Part shown: positions 7,239 through 16,405 of the stretch, one piece after another
How the letters are laid out: every line of letters begins with the position of its first letter
Position numbering within the stretch: position 1 is the first letter of the stretch
NCBI RefSeq assembly: GCF_003026395.1
Contig: NZ_PYOO01000005.1
Span: forward strand, 186,001 to 250,000
Origin: Photobacterium iliopiscarium
GTDB taxonomy: Bacteria > Pseudomonadota > Gammaproteobacteria > Enterobacterales > Vibrionaceae
Direction: 5' to 3'
Length of the DNA stretch: 64,000 nucleotides
The notes under the pieces: model-generated
The model's input: the letters and a program-made list of their open reading frames with translations, nothing else
Database searches by the model: none
Told to the model about the DNA's origin: nothing
Made by a program: the position numbers and the translations under genes

Positions 7239-9215
7239 TCATGGTTTTTTAGTTTGGGGCGAGTGTAACCCCGCAAGTGATGGTGATGGCTGTTGTACTA
7301 ACTCATCAGACTGAGGATGTAATGTCGGTTTCAGCAAAACATACTCCATAATATCTCGCGCAAACGGAGCAGCATGCCAACCCCAACCACCATGTTCTAA
7401 CACTACAGTCACTAAAATAGTGGGATCATTAGCAGGAGCAAAACCCGTAAATAAAGCGTGATCTTTAAAATGCTCAGCAACCTCATTCGAGTTGTAATGT
7501 TCAGTATCCTTCATTGAATAGACCTGACTTGTGCCTGTTTTACCCGCAACTTGAAATGGCATATTTTGAAACATTCGACTAGCCGTTCCTTTTTCAACAA
7601 CAAGCTCCATGCCCTTTTTAATGATCGCCCAATCTTTTTGAGGTACTGAGGTCAGAGGTTTAAAATCAGCAAAAGTAACCGGTTGCTGAACCTTACCATC
7701 AATGATGTCTTTTAATAAATGAGGACGATGCTCAATGCCGTCTTCTGCTATAACTGAGGTCGCTTTCGCTATCTGTATTGGAGTTGCTGTCCAGTAACCT
7801 TGACCAATCCCTAATGGTACTGTGTCACCTTGCATCCACTGGTGATGAAAACGTGCCATTTTCCATGCTCGTGTTGGCATAATACCAGTTGAATCTTCAT
7901 CGATATCAATACCCGAGTGTTGACCATATCCAAATTTAGTCATCCACATTGATAATCGATCAATGCCTAAATCATAAGCCACTTGATAAAAATAGGTATT
8001 CACTGATTTTTCAATCGCTTTATAGATATCAACATTGGCAAAGCCTTGCTTTCTATCATCTCTAAACTTACGACTTTTACTATTAGGAATACGCCACCAG
8101 CCATGGTTATTACGCACCGTATGTACCGTGATCACCCCGGTTGTTAAACCCGCAGCAGCAAGTTCAGGTTTTACAGTTGAACCCGGTGGATATAAACCCA
8201 ATGTGGCACGATTGATCAGTGGTCGCGCAGGATCATTCAATAATGCGGCATAAGCTTTTGATGAAATGCCATTAACAAACAAATTCGGGTTATAACTTGG
8301 GCTTGAAACCATGGCTAAAATCGCCCCATTTTTTGGGTTCATTGCCACGATAGCGCCTCGACGAACTTTCGTTACTATCAAGCCTGTTATTGGATCTTGC
8401 TGTTGCAATGTCAGTAATTTTTGCGAATAAAGCTGTAAGTTAATATCAATCGTTAACTTTAAATCTTTGCCCGCAACAGGAGGAACATAAGACACAGTAC
8501 GAACAACGCGACCATGACTATTTACTTCAACTGTTTCATAGCCAGTTTTACCATGAAGAAGATTTTCATAGTAATGTTCAATGCCTAACTTACCAATAGT
8601 ACGGGTTGCTTTATAATTTTCGTATTCACCGCTCTTTTTTAAGGCTGCAATATCACGATCATTAATTTTTCCAACATAACCTAATAGATGTGTTAATGCA
8701 GCACCATAAGGATAATAACGCTCAAGATGCGCATCAACATTCACCCCTGGATATTGAAATTCATTAACGGAAAAGACCGCCACTTGTTTATTATTCATCT
8801 GCGCAATAAGCGTAACAGGCTTAAATGCCGCTAGTTGAGATTTCGCTTTATTAAAGGCTGCGATCTCTTTATCTGATATACCTAACAACGACTGAAGCTG
8901 AAGCAATACTTGAGGTAAATTTTTGACTTGATAAGGAATAATTTCCAAAGAACAAACTGGAATATTATCCGCTAATATCACCCCATTACGATCATAAATC
9001 CGACCACGATTAGGCGCAACAGCAATGAGTTTAATACTGTTATTATGAGATCGTGCTTTATATTCACTGTAATCTTGAACTTGTAAATGATAAAGATTAG
9101 CAATTAACACACACGTTAAAATGAGAATACCAATAAAAGCTTGAATGGCTCGTCGAATAAATAAATCTTTTTCTTGTTTATGATCGCGAATCTGACGGGA
9201 GTATTTTTTTTTCAT
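7239..9215 (-). CDS. mrdA: Penicillin-binding protein 2 (peptidoglycan DD-transpeptidase MrdA family)
   Basis: A class B penicillin-binding protein of about 658 residues that cross-links peptidoglycan during cell elongation. One N-terminal membrane anchor (AFIGILILTCVLIANLY), a pedestal domain with RGRIYDRNG, then the transpeptidase domain with all three motifs: SxxK as PPGSTVKPE (Ser near 346), SxN as EKSVNTYFYQ, and KTG as VAGKTGTSQ. I prefer the ATG at 9215, because the next residues KKKYSRQIRDH align with the usual MrdA start; a TTG at 9257 would give 672 residues. E. coli MrdA has 633. It is monocistronic: no rodA, rlpA or dacA neighbours, which normally accompany mrdA. It may therefore be a second PBP2 paralog. 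Confidence 0.85.
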   Translation of the reverse strand: MKKKYSRQIRDHKQEKDLFIRRAIQAFIGILILTCVLIANLYHLQVQDYSEYKARSHNNSIKLIAVAPNRGRIYDRNGVILADNIPVCSLEIIPYQVKNLPQVLLQLQSLLGISDKEIAAFNKAKSQLAAFKPVTLIAQMNNKQVAVFSVNEFQYPGVNVDAHLERYYPYGAALTHLLGYVGKINDRDIAALKKSGEYENYKATRTIGKLGIEHYYENLLHGKTGYETVEVNSHGRVVRTVSYVPPVAGKDLKLTIDINLQLYSQKLLTLQQQDPITGLIVTKVRRGAIVAMNPKNGAILAMVSSPSYNPNLFVNGISSKAYAALLNDPARPLINRATLGLYPPGSTVKPELAAAGLTTGVITVHTVRNNHGWWRIPNSKSRKFRDDRKQGFANVDIYKAIEKSVNTYFYQVAYDLGIDRLSMWMTKFGYGQHSGIDIDEDSTGIMPTRAWKMARFHHQWMQGDTVPLGIGQGYWTATPIQIAKATSVIAEDGIEHRPHLLKDIIDGKVQQPVTFADFKPLTSVPQKDWAIIKKGMELVVEKGTASRMFQNMPFQVAGKTGTSQVYSMKDTEHYNSNEVAEHFKDHALFTGFAPANDPTILVTVVLEHGGWGWHAAPFARDIMEYVLLKPTLHPQSDELVQQPSPSLAGLHSPQTKKP

Positions 9216-9447
9216 ATAACGTTTAATTGACTCATAATCGGGGCGATAATTCGCCAATCATCAAATAATAACACCGTATTGATTCTTTCATAGAATACAA
9301 TATGCCATTTAAATTTAAACACGATAAAAAACAAGCGTATTTGCCGAAAAATTCAGCATTAAAAGTGGTATAAAATTGACTGGTTACAATTTACAACTGA
9401 ATGGATAACGCTACAATACGACTACTATTACCGTTAAAGATTTAAAA

Positions 9448-10062
9448 ATGATCAATTCTCGTTCTGCAAATAGCGTTATCGTACTCGACTTTGAAACCAC
9501 AGGCTTATCACCCGCTCAAGGTGATCGAGCCATTGAGATTGGTGCGGTTAAACTTGAAGATGGTCAGGTAGTCGCGCATTTTCAACAATTAATGAACCCC
9601 GGCTTTCGTGTCAGTAGTTTTATAGAGAACTATACTGGCATTAGTAATAATATGCTTCGCACTGCCCCTTGCTGTGAAAGTGTCATGGCTGAGTTTGCCG
9701 ATTTTATTGGCGATGCTAACCTTGTTGCACACAATGCTTCTTTTGATCAACGTTTTCTTACGGCTGAATTAGATATGATTGGTCGTCAATACCGTGAACA
9801 ATTTGCCTGTTCTATGCTAATTGCACGACGTTTATACCAACACGCACCCAACCACAAACTGGGTACTTTAGTCGAATATAAGCATATTCGCCATGATGGT
9901 GTTTTTCACCGAGCATTAGCGGATTCTGAAATGACAGCCCGATTATGGCTAACAATGATTGATGATATTAAACAGCAATATGGTATTAATGACGTACCAT
10001 TTTCATTAATGCAAAAATTTGCTAAAACACCGAAAGCAAATATTAATAAATTATTCTGTTAA
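9448..10062 (+). CDS. DnaQ-like 3'-5' exonuclease
   Basis: A 204-residue DEDDh exonuclease. Exo I is [11 protein letters not shown] (D-x-E), Exo [12 protein letters not shown] and Exo [16 protein letters not shown] (H-x4-D). This is the fold of the DNA polymerase III epsilon subunit and of epsilon-like proofreading proteins. The usual clamp-binding motif (QLxLPL-type) is not obvious after the exonuclease core. The closest guess is a stand-alone epsilon-like exonuclease rather than dnaQ itself, since there is no rnhA beside it. It is divergent from the PBP2 gene. Confidence 0.85.
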   Translation: MINSRSANSVIVLDFETTGLSPAQGDRAIEIGAVKLEDGQVVAHFQQLMNPGFRVSSFIENYTGISNNMLRTAPCCESVMAEFADFIGDANLVAHNASFDQRFLTAELDMIGRQYREQFACSMLIARRLYQHAPNHKLGTLVEYKHIRHDGVFHRALADSEMTARLWLTMIDDIKQQYGINDVPFSLMQKFAKTPKANINKLFC

Positions 10063-10195
10063 CTGGCTTGCATTGGCTCACTCTAAAAGCAGCACTGTTA
10101 TTACCCTCTCACTCTGGTATGCTATATATCAATAATTTAGCATAATCATAAAGCCCAAGTTATAAACTTCGGCTATATTACTGAGAGTGTATAGT

Positions 10196-11242
10196 GTGCC
10201 AAACGTTAATCAGCCTTCTTATGAAGTGCTATTACCCACCGTTAAAATTGCCAGCTTTAACTTATTGAATTATCTTGAGCCACCGATGGCTTATTATGAT
10301 TTTCAAAATATTTATACCCTTGAACAATGGCATAAAAAACAAGCATGGATAACACGATTTCTTGATAAAAACCAACCTGATATTATTGGCTTTCAAGAAG
10401 TATTCAGTAGTGAGAGTCTACAATCTCTGTTGGAAAAAGCCGGTTACCCTTATTATGCGGTAATTGATTCTCCCACAGTGATTGATGATTTTATCTGCCG
10501 TAGCCCTGTGGTTGCTATCGCATCAAAATTTCCTATCACTGAAATATCTACCGTTACCGCCGATCAACAAGCGGCTGCATTACTCGGATTAGCCGATTTT
10601 CACTTTAGTCGTAAGCCCCTAAGAGCCACGATAGATATTCCACACGTTGGCTTAACTGATTGCTATGTCACACATTTCAAATCAAAACGCTCCCTGTTTG
10701 ATGATCCACTCCCTGACGTGATTGTGCCATCAAACACCGCATTATCACGTTTTGCAGGCCAACGCTTAGGCAGTTGGGGATCAGCAATGTTGCGTGGCAC
10801 AGAAGCAAATTTATTATTATTAGCCATTCTCAAACAACGTGAATCAAGCACGCATCCAATGCTATTAATGGGAGATTTTAATGATGAGATCTCAAGTTCA
10901 TGCTTAGAACAACTGATTGCGGGTAATGTTTTTGGCATGTCAGACGGGGATATTGAACGTTTAATTGGCTATTATCGTTTATATGATAGTTGGACGTTGT
11001 TTACTCAAAATACTGAACAAACCACACTGCCTCGCCCACCGACTCACTACTTCGGAGCCAAAAGCTCAGTGCTTGATTATATTTTGCTATCTCAAGAATT
11101 TAACGCCCAATACCGTGGTTCGTTGTTTGAAGTCAGTCATTATCATACTGAAGATAAACATCTTGTTAATAGCAGTTTTGATGAAGATGGTTATAGCACT
11201 GATCATGCCATCCCCTGCGTGACGTTGTCACTGAGATCGTAA
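10196..11242 (+). CDS. Endonuclease/exonuclease/phosphatase-family protein
   Basis: About 348 residues with the full EEP signature: SFNLLNYLEPP at the N-terminus, IIGFQEVF (catalytic E), a central H in DCYVTHFKSK, LLMGDFNDE (D-x-N) and YSTDHAIPC (catalytic D-H) near the C-terminus. Members cleave phosphodiesters or phosphomonoesters with Mg2+; the substrate here is unknown. No signal peptide, so cytoplasmic. Two GTG starts are possible (10187 and 10196). TGAGAG, ending at 10187, favours 10196. A bidirectional terminator follows. Confidence 0.85.
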   Translation: MPNVNQPSYEVLLPTVKIASFNLLNYLEPPMAYYDFQNIYTLEQWHKKQAWITRFLDKNQPDIIGFQEVFSSESLQSLLEKAGYPYYAVIDSPTVIDDFICRSPVVAIASKFPITEISTVTADQQAAALLGLADFHFSRKPLRATIDIPHVGLTDCYVTHFKSKRSLFDDPLPDVIVPSNTALSRFAGQRLGSWGSAMLRGTEANLLLLAILKQRESSTHPMLLMGDFNDEISSSCLEQLIAGNVFGMSDGDIERLIGYYRLYDSWTLFTQNTEQTTLPRPPTHYFGAKSSVLDYILLSQEFNAQYRGSLFEVSHYHTEDKHLVNSSFDEDGYSTDHAIPCVTLSLRS

Positions 11243-11260
11243 TAACACAAAGTATAGATA

Positions 11261-11305
11261 AAAAAACAGCGCCAATGATAAATAATCATTACACGCTGCT
11301 TTTTA
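11261..11305. terminator. Bidirectional terminator between convergent genes
   Basis: AAAAAACAGCG, an inner AATGAT/ATCATT stem, then CGCTGCTTTTTA. It has A- and T-rich sides and lies between the EEP gene and rhlE. Confidence 0.75.
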
Positions 11306-11350
11306 GTAAAACGTATTTTTCAGCTAGCTGATTAAACCGCAATAGCGATA

Positions 11351-12742
11351 TTAGTTAGCTGTTGTTGCCGCAGGCTTACGGTTACGTTGAGGTGTACGAC
11401 GTGCTGGCTTAGCATCTGTTGCAGGACGTGGCTTACGTGCTGGCTTTGCACCTTCACTACGTGGCGCATCATCACTGCGAGGCGTTGCTTTACGTCGAGC
11501 AGAAGGCTTACTGTTAGAGAAAGTACGCTTTTCGCCATTAGCATTTGGCTTCTTAGCTGTTTTAGGCTTACTAAGAGGACGTGTATCTAATCGTGATACT
11601 GGTAAATTAATTGATGGTTCAAATCCTTCAATAATTTCACGATCTAAGATTTGCTTCGTTAGACGCTCAATGGCAATCAAATCACCAAATTCATCAGCAC
11701 ACACTAATGAAATAGCTTCACCTACACAACCCGCACGACCTGTACGACCAATACGGTGAACGTAATCTTCAGCAACATGTGGCAACTCAAAGTTAACCAC
11801 TTGTGGCAATTGCTCAATGTCTAAACCACGCGCCGCAATATCCGTTGCAACAAGTACACGTACTTCGCCTGATTTAAAGTTAGCAAGTGCTTTTGTACGT
11901 GCGCCTTGGCTCTTATTACCATGAATAGCAGCAGATGAAATACCACGGCTTTCTAAGTGAGTCGCTAATCGGTTTGCACCATGTTTAGTTTTAGTAAACA
12001 CTAACACTTGCTTCCAACTACGCTCATTTAACAACTTCGTTAATAAGTTTGCTTTTTTCTTTTGATCAACAGGGCAAATCCACTGCTTAACTGTTGGTGC
12101 TGCTTGGTTGCGAGGATTAACATCAATCTCAACCGGATTATTCACCAAGCCTTTAGCAAGCGCACGAATATCATCAGAGAATGTCGCTGAAAACAGTAAG
12201 TTTTGACGTTGCTTTGGTAGTAACGCTAAAATTTTACGAATATCACGAATAAAGCCCATATCTAACATACGGTCAGCTTCATCCAAAACTAAAATTTCAA
12301 CATCACGGAATTTAACCGCATTCTGGCTGTGCAAGTCCATTAAACGACCAGGTGTTGCCACTAAAACATCAGCACCTTGACGTAGACGATTTATTTGTGG
12401 ATTGGCTTTTACGCCACCAAATACAACAGCTGAATTAATCGGTAAATTTTTGCTGTATTTTGCAACATTATCACCAACTTGAGCTGCAAGCTCACGGGTT
12501 GGTGTTAGAATAAGTGCACGAATATGATGTGAACGAGCAGATTGACCACCAGATAGTTTTTCTAGTAGCGGCAACGTAAAACCTGCTGTTTTGCCTGTAC
12601 CCGTTTGTGCCGCCGCCATGACATCCTTGCCTTCCAAAATTGCTGGAATTGCTTGCGCTTGAATTGGGGATGGTGTTTTGTAGCCTTGCTTAGCAACGGC
12701 TTCAAGAATTGGGGCGGATAGGCCTAAAGAGGCAAAACTCAT
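11351..12742 (-). CDS. rhlE: DEAD-box RNA helicase, RhlE type
   Basis: An ATP-dependent RNA helicase of about 463 residues. The order of motifs is Q motif ([13 protein letters not shown]), Walker [24 protein letters not shown] box [17 protein letters not shown] ([10 protein letters not shown]), then in the second RecA domain [13 protein letters not shown] and [10 protein letters not shown]. The C-terminal 90 residues are a low-complexity Lys/Arg/Pro/Ala tail, as in RhlE proteins, for RNA binding. The start is taken at 12742, after AAAGAGAGATGCT; an in-frame ATG at 12772 would add ten residues before the usual MSFASLGLS start. A role in ribosome assembly and cold adaptation is inferred from the family. 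A second RhlE-like gene lies at 26656. Confidence 0.92.
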   Translation of the reverse strand: MSFASLGLSAPILEAVAKQGYKTPSPIQAQAIPAILEGKDVMAAAQTGTGKTAGFTLPLLEKLSGGQSARSHHIRALILTPTRELAAQVGDNVAKYSKNLPINSAVVFGGVKANPQINRLRQGADVLVATPGRLMDLHSQNAVKFRDVEILVLDEADRMLDMGFIRDIRKILALLPKQRQNLLFSATFSDDIRALAKGLVNNPVEIDVNPRNQAAPTVKQWICPVDQKKKANLLTKLLNERSWKQVLVFTKTKHGANRLATHLESRGISSAAIHGNKSQGARTKALANFKSGEVRVLVATDIAARGLDIEQLPQVVNFELPHVAEDYVHRIGRTGRAGCVGEAISLVCADEFGDLIAIERLTKQILDREIIEGFEPSINLPVSRLDTRPLSKPKTAKKPNANGEKRTFSNSKPSARRKATPRSDDAPRSEGAKPARKPRPATDAKPARRTPQRNRKPAATTAN

Positions 12743-12843
12743 AGCATCTCTCTTTGTATAAATTAAACGCATAATCGCGTAGTAGATTACTCATCTAATG
12801 ATAAGCAAGCAATCACCCTATAAATAATCATAGGCATGATGCG

Positions 12844-12884
12844 AAAAAACAGAAAAACGATCAAAATCATGTTTCTGTTTAAGA
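12844..12884 (-). terminator. Terminator downstream of DUF2986 gene
   Basis: On the minus strand AAACAGAAA pairs with TTTCTGTTT and is followed by a T-run (TTTTTTCG). It lies between the small gene at 12911 and rhlE. Confidence 0.65.
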
Positions 12885-12910
12885 TATAAAATTCATGTTT
12901 TGGCTATTGA

Positions 12911-13111
12911 TTAACGTGCAGATTCAATCTCACTATCAACAATAGCATCAGATGTTACATCTGCTGTTTCAGCAACCAGTGCAGCTTCTTCATCAAGCGT
13001 GGCACGTTCTGCTTTAGAAATATAACGAGGCTTAGTGCTTTTATTTAGCTTAGCATTCGCCTTCTTCATTCTCTTTTTTAGCGTTTCGTTAATTTTTTTC
13101 TTTCTATTCAT
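12911..13111 (-). CDS. DUF2986 small basic protein
   Basis: A 66-residue protein starting MNRKKKINETLKKRMKKANA, very rich in Lys/Arg in the first half and acidic in the second (EEAALVAETADV). This is the DUF2986 family, which is found in Vibrionaceae and relatives and has no known function. It probably binds nucleic acid through its basic half, but this is a guess. It has its own terminator and is followed by rhlE on the same strand. Confidence 0.75.
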   Translation of the reverse strand: MNRKKKINETLKKRMKKANAKLNKSTKPRYISKAERATLDEEAALVAETADVTSDAIVDSEIESAR

Positions 13112-13308
13112 AATCGTGTCAGTTGATATTTTGAGCCATTTTTAAACAGGGAGCTGATTGTAATCATTCGCGGCTGAATAACAAGCATTATCCTCATAAT
13201 GCAATTATAAATGCCAAATTATCATCTACAACACAATGAATCATGATTAATTAGACTATTACTTATGGTATCTAGTCGCAAGATTCCATTTATGACAAGG
13301 TATATACG

Positions 13309-13926
13309 ATGCAAAATCGGCAAACGGTTACAGTATTACTTTTTGAGCAATTTGAATTACTTGATGCATTAGGCCCTCTGCACATGTTTGGCTTATTGCC
13401 TGAATATTATCAATTACAAATAATAACAACCAATGGGCAGTATGTTACTAGTACTCAGGGTATTAATATGCAACCAACGCTAAGCTTTAATGACACAATA
13501 TCCGCAGGGATTTTAATTATCCCTGGTGGTGCGGGAATGAGATTTGCAACTCATAACAAAGATATTTTAGCATGGTTAAAAAAAACCGCGCCACAACAAC
13601 ATATTATATGTTCAACCTCAACTGGAGCAGCATTACTTGCAAATGCAGGCTTACTTAACAATGGCAAAGCCACCACGACCCAAAAAAATCTTGATTGGGT
13701 GTCTCAATTTGGTCACAACATTCAGTGGCAAACTTCAGCTCGATGGGTACGTTATGGCAATATTTTTACAGCATCAGGGAGCTCAGCAAGCCTTGATATG
13801 TCATTAGCGATTATTGGTCATCAACATGGTGATTCTATTGCTCGCCGCATTGCTGCTGACACGGAATATTTATGGCTCAATGATCCTAATGACGACCCTT
13901 TCGCCCCATTACATTTAGTCAAATAA
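13309..13926 (+). CDS. DJ-1/PfpI (isonitrile-hydratase-like) family protein
   Basis: A 205-residue protein with the class I glutamine-amidotransferase-like fold. It has VTVLLFEQFELLDALGPLHM (conserved acidic residue near 16-20), LIIPGGAGMRFA, and the nucleophile elbow IICSTSTGAALLANAGLL with Cys near position 101. The LDALGP and G-A-x-x-L-A-x-A-G-L-L-x-G/N-K pattern matches the isonitrile hydratase/ThiJ-PfpI subgroup. The natural substrate is unknown; members are hydratases, glyoxalases or regulators. It is monocistronic. Confidence 0.85.
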   Translation: MQNRQTVTVLLFEQFELLDALGPLHMFGLLPEYYQLQIITTNGQYVTSTQGINMQPTLSFNDTISAGILIIPGGAGMRFATHNKDILAWLKKTAPQQHIICSTSTGAALLANAGLLNNGKATTTQKNLDWVSQFGHNIQWQTSARWVRYGNIFTASGSSASLDMSLAIIGHQHGDSIARRIAADTEYLWLNDPNDDPFAPLHLVK

Positions 13927-13952
13927 GGCTGTCTATAAATAGATAAACTTTA

Positions 13953-14285
13953 CTACTGCCACATCACATAACTTTTTGCTGAAATAGCGGCCTTTAATAG
14001 TTCTATCAGCGGAATAGCACGAACAGTAATCTTGATCTCCGATTCTTTTTCATCCTCATCATCAATATCAACCGCTTGTTGTTTATCTTGAGCTATCTGT
14101 TGTTGATCAGCGGCAGCGGCAACTGCAAGGTTTTTTTCTAGATTAGCCAATGCGCTGTTAACATCCTCTGCCGTTATGGCTCCTGGTATTTCAGTTGTAT
14201 ATCCCATCATCTTAATGAATGATTGAGCAATATCACCAAACATAGTGACATCATTATGAGCTTTACTACTAAACGTGATTAACAT
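13953..14285 (-). CDS. DUF1840 protein
   Basis: A 110-residue soluble protein starting MLITFSSKAHNDVTMFGDIA, the usual DUF1840 opening, and ending with IPLIELLKAAISAKSYVMW. The middle is Gln/Glu-rich and variable. An ATG at 14306 would add seven residues, but the family start argues for 14285. Function unknown; members are small cytoplasmic proteins of Vibrio, Shewanella and relatives. It is convergent with the DJ-1 gene at 26 bp. Confidence 0.8.
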   Translation of the reverse strand: MLITFSSKAHNDVTMFGDIAQSFIKMMGYTTEIPGAITAEDVNSALANLEKNLAVAAAADQQQIAQDKQQAVDIDDEDEKESEIKITVRAIPLIELLKAAISAKSYVMWQ

Positions 14286-14480
14286 GCTTCTTTTCACCCT
14301 TTTCATACTAATTTATAGCTAAACATTTAACTACATAAACATTTTTATCACAATAAAACCACACTAAATATAAAATAATCTGTAGGTATCAATTGCTACT
14401 AAGCATACACTTGTATATGGCACCAATATCGGTATAATTCACATTCTTATTAATGACTGTAAATGCTGTGGAATATTAGC

Positions 14481-15908
14481 ATGTTGCGCAATTTTTTTAT
14501 TATTCTGTTATGCATGGTTGCTGGCTGTGATAAAGAGAGTCATATCGATTATTCTTCTTTTAATATCCAACCTGAAATTATTCCAGATCAAAAACAACAA
14601 GGTTTTATTATTACAAATAATTGTAGCCCATTTAAAACACCGTTAGACTTCAAAAACCTTGAACAAGCATCAAAATCATTAATTAATTCAAATTGGTTAT
14701 CTAATCCGTATTATCTTGAAGAAATTCATTCTTTAATCTATCAATTTAATCAAATACATTTAAAAAATGCTGATATTTTCATTCAAGCACTTCATAATAG
14801 TGCATTGATTTATAAAAAAAACATGGTTGAAGTAAATATTATAAAAAGAAAGCTTCAAGCAGAGACTAATAAAAAAATAAAGTATTACCAACAAAAACTA
14901 TCATCAATAGATACCTATCTAAAAATAACAAGAACAGATGAAAAACAACAACTTAATGAAATATCAAATATAAAAAATAAAATAAAAGAAAAACAAAAAC
15001 ATTATATTAATATTCGTCGTTCATTAAGGAATGATTTAAATGCTATCTTACTTAATAATGATCTTACTTTTGACTTAATATCAGATATTAATTTTACATA
15101 TAGAATAGACAAATCACTGCATTGTTCAAAATATTTAGGGGTTTATCAACCTATTACTTTTACTGCACCTAATGCATGTGTCTATTATAATAAAGAAGAA
15201 CTCATTGAAACAATACCACAACAATTTCAGCCGCAAGTCGTAACTATATTGAATAAATACGTGCCAGAATTATGGAAAACAATGGTACAACTTAATGGTT
15301 ATTTCGAATCAAATTATAACAAACAAGTTTTCGATAGTTATTTACAAAAAGATCTAATGATTGCTAATAACAATTTAGCGATCAAACGTACTATGACTGT
15401 AGAACATCAGTCTCAATATGCAATAAATGAACATATTAATAAATATAATAAATTGACCATGGAAATGGCTACAAGCATTAACAAAGCATTGCTTGATGAG
15501 CATAATAAAGTCAATGTTTCAAGTATGGCATTCTATGAATACTTATCGCCATTATTACTCCATGACAAGATAAAAGATCCTATTGTTAACTTTTCATTAC
15601 TTTATAATAATAAACCGTTGATTAAAAAACTAACTCAAGAATATGCAACAAAGATACTTAATGAATACCCGAAAGAATTAACATTCAATATTGCTAACAA
15701 TGGTAAATTTACACTTCCAAAAATACGAGAGAATAGCTATAAAATCGTCATTGATGTCAAAGAAAGTTACAGTGTCATTTATAATGGCTGTAATATATTG
15801 ACACCGCCTAAGGACTTCCATCAAAACACACCGAATACAATTTCGATGGGATATAATCTTAAGCAAGTTATCAGTCAAAAATTATTTAAGCAATGGTATA
15901 ACAGCTAA
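14481..15908 (+). CDS. Lipoprotein of unknown function, A-rich coding sequence
   Basis: About 475 residues. The N-terminus (MLRNFFIILLCMVAGCDK) is a lipoprotein signal with lipobox VAGC and Asp at +2, which in gammaproteobacteria favours retention in the inner membrane. Residues about 100-180 form a lysine-rich, coiled-coil-like segment (KRKLQAETNKKIKYYQQKL). The middle part (ILNKYVPELWKTMVQLNGYF) is weakly reminiscent of DUF3829/YiiG lipoproteins, but I cannot claim membership. Codon use is visibly more A/T-rich (AAT, AAA, ATA) than in neighbouring genes, which suggests acquisition or relaxed constraint. The ATG at 14463 is an alternative start. No operon partner. Confidence 0.65.
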   Translation: MLRNFFIILLCMVAGCDKESHIDYSSFNIQPEIIPDQKQQGFIITNNCSPFKTPLDFKNLEQASKSLINSNWLSNPYYLEEIHSLIYQFNQIHLKNADIFIQALHNSALIYKKNMVEVNIIKRKLQAETNKKIKYYQQKLSSIDTYLKITRTDEKQQLNEISNIKNKIKEKQKHYINIRRSLRNDLNAILLNNDLTFDLISDINFTYRIDKSLHCSKYLGVYQPITFTAPNACVYYNKEELIETIPQQFQPQVVTILNKYVPELWKTMVQLNGYFESNYNKQVFDSYLQKDLMIANNNLAIKRTMTVEHQSQYAINEHINKYNKLTMEMATSINKALLDEHNKVNVSSMAFYEYLSPLLLHDKIKDPIVNFSLLYNNKPLIKKLTQEYATKILNEYPKELTFNIANNGKFTLPKIRENSYKIVIDVKESYSVIYNGCNILTPPKDFHQNTPNTISMGYNLKQVISQKLFKQWYNS

Positions 15909-16149
15909 TATAGGCTACTGATTAAAAATCTAAACGATATGCTGTTATTATCCCCCGTTAACAACTGTGGCATTATTTTTCATTTTAGATATTGTTCAAT
16001 TAACAGGCGCTATTGTTACGCTATTGCCGTGACAATCTACTGTACCTTTTTGAACATTTATCCTCCTATCATTTGAAAAATAAAATATACTTATAATTAA
16101 TGCGTTCTTTTTATCATATTACTTATCGGGCATACCCTTTGGGAGCATT

Positions 16150-16365
16150 ATGAATAAGAAAACACTGATAGCTGACACTCATGATATTTTTGATGCTTTT
16201 ATCATTAATGGGTTACATCTACATTATTGCATATATTGCCAATTCCCCTTTAATGTTAATTTACTTAATAAGTATCATTATGGTAACCATTTTGATATTG
16301 AATTTAATGATGGTTATCGCTGCCACAATAAAAAAGCCCCTACTCGGTATAAGCAAGAGCTTTAA
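16150..16365 (+). CDS. Doubtful small ORF overlapping a hydrophobic frame
   Basis: A 71-codon ORF whose ATG is preceded by a good TTTGGGAG at 5-6 bases. The protein sequence looks unstructured and matches no family. In the +1 frame, 16181-16450 encodes a very hydrophobic peptide (IYIIAYIANSPLMLIYLISI) with two possible membrane spans, but it has no ribosome binding site of its own. Either frame, or a frameshifted small membrane protein, could be real. The region also overlaps the aroG terminator. Confidence 0.25.
   Translation: MNKKTLIADTHDIFDAFIINGLHLHYCIYCQFPFNVNLLNKYHYGNHFDIEFNDGYRCHNKKAPTRYKQEL
16330..16364 (-). terminator. Terminator of aroG
   Basis: On the minus strand AAAGCTCT pairs with the AGGGGCTTT region and a T-run (TTTTTTATTG) follows. 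It lies about 40 bp past the aroG stop. Confidence 0.6.
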
Positions 16366-16405
16366 AAAATATGTTTATTTACAGCGTATTAAACAATTAA
16401 TACCA

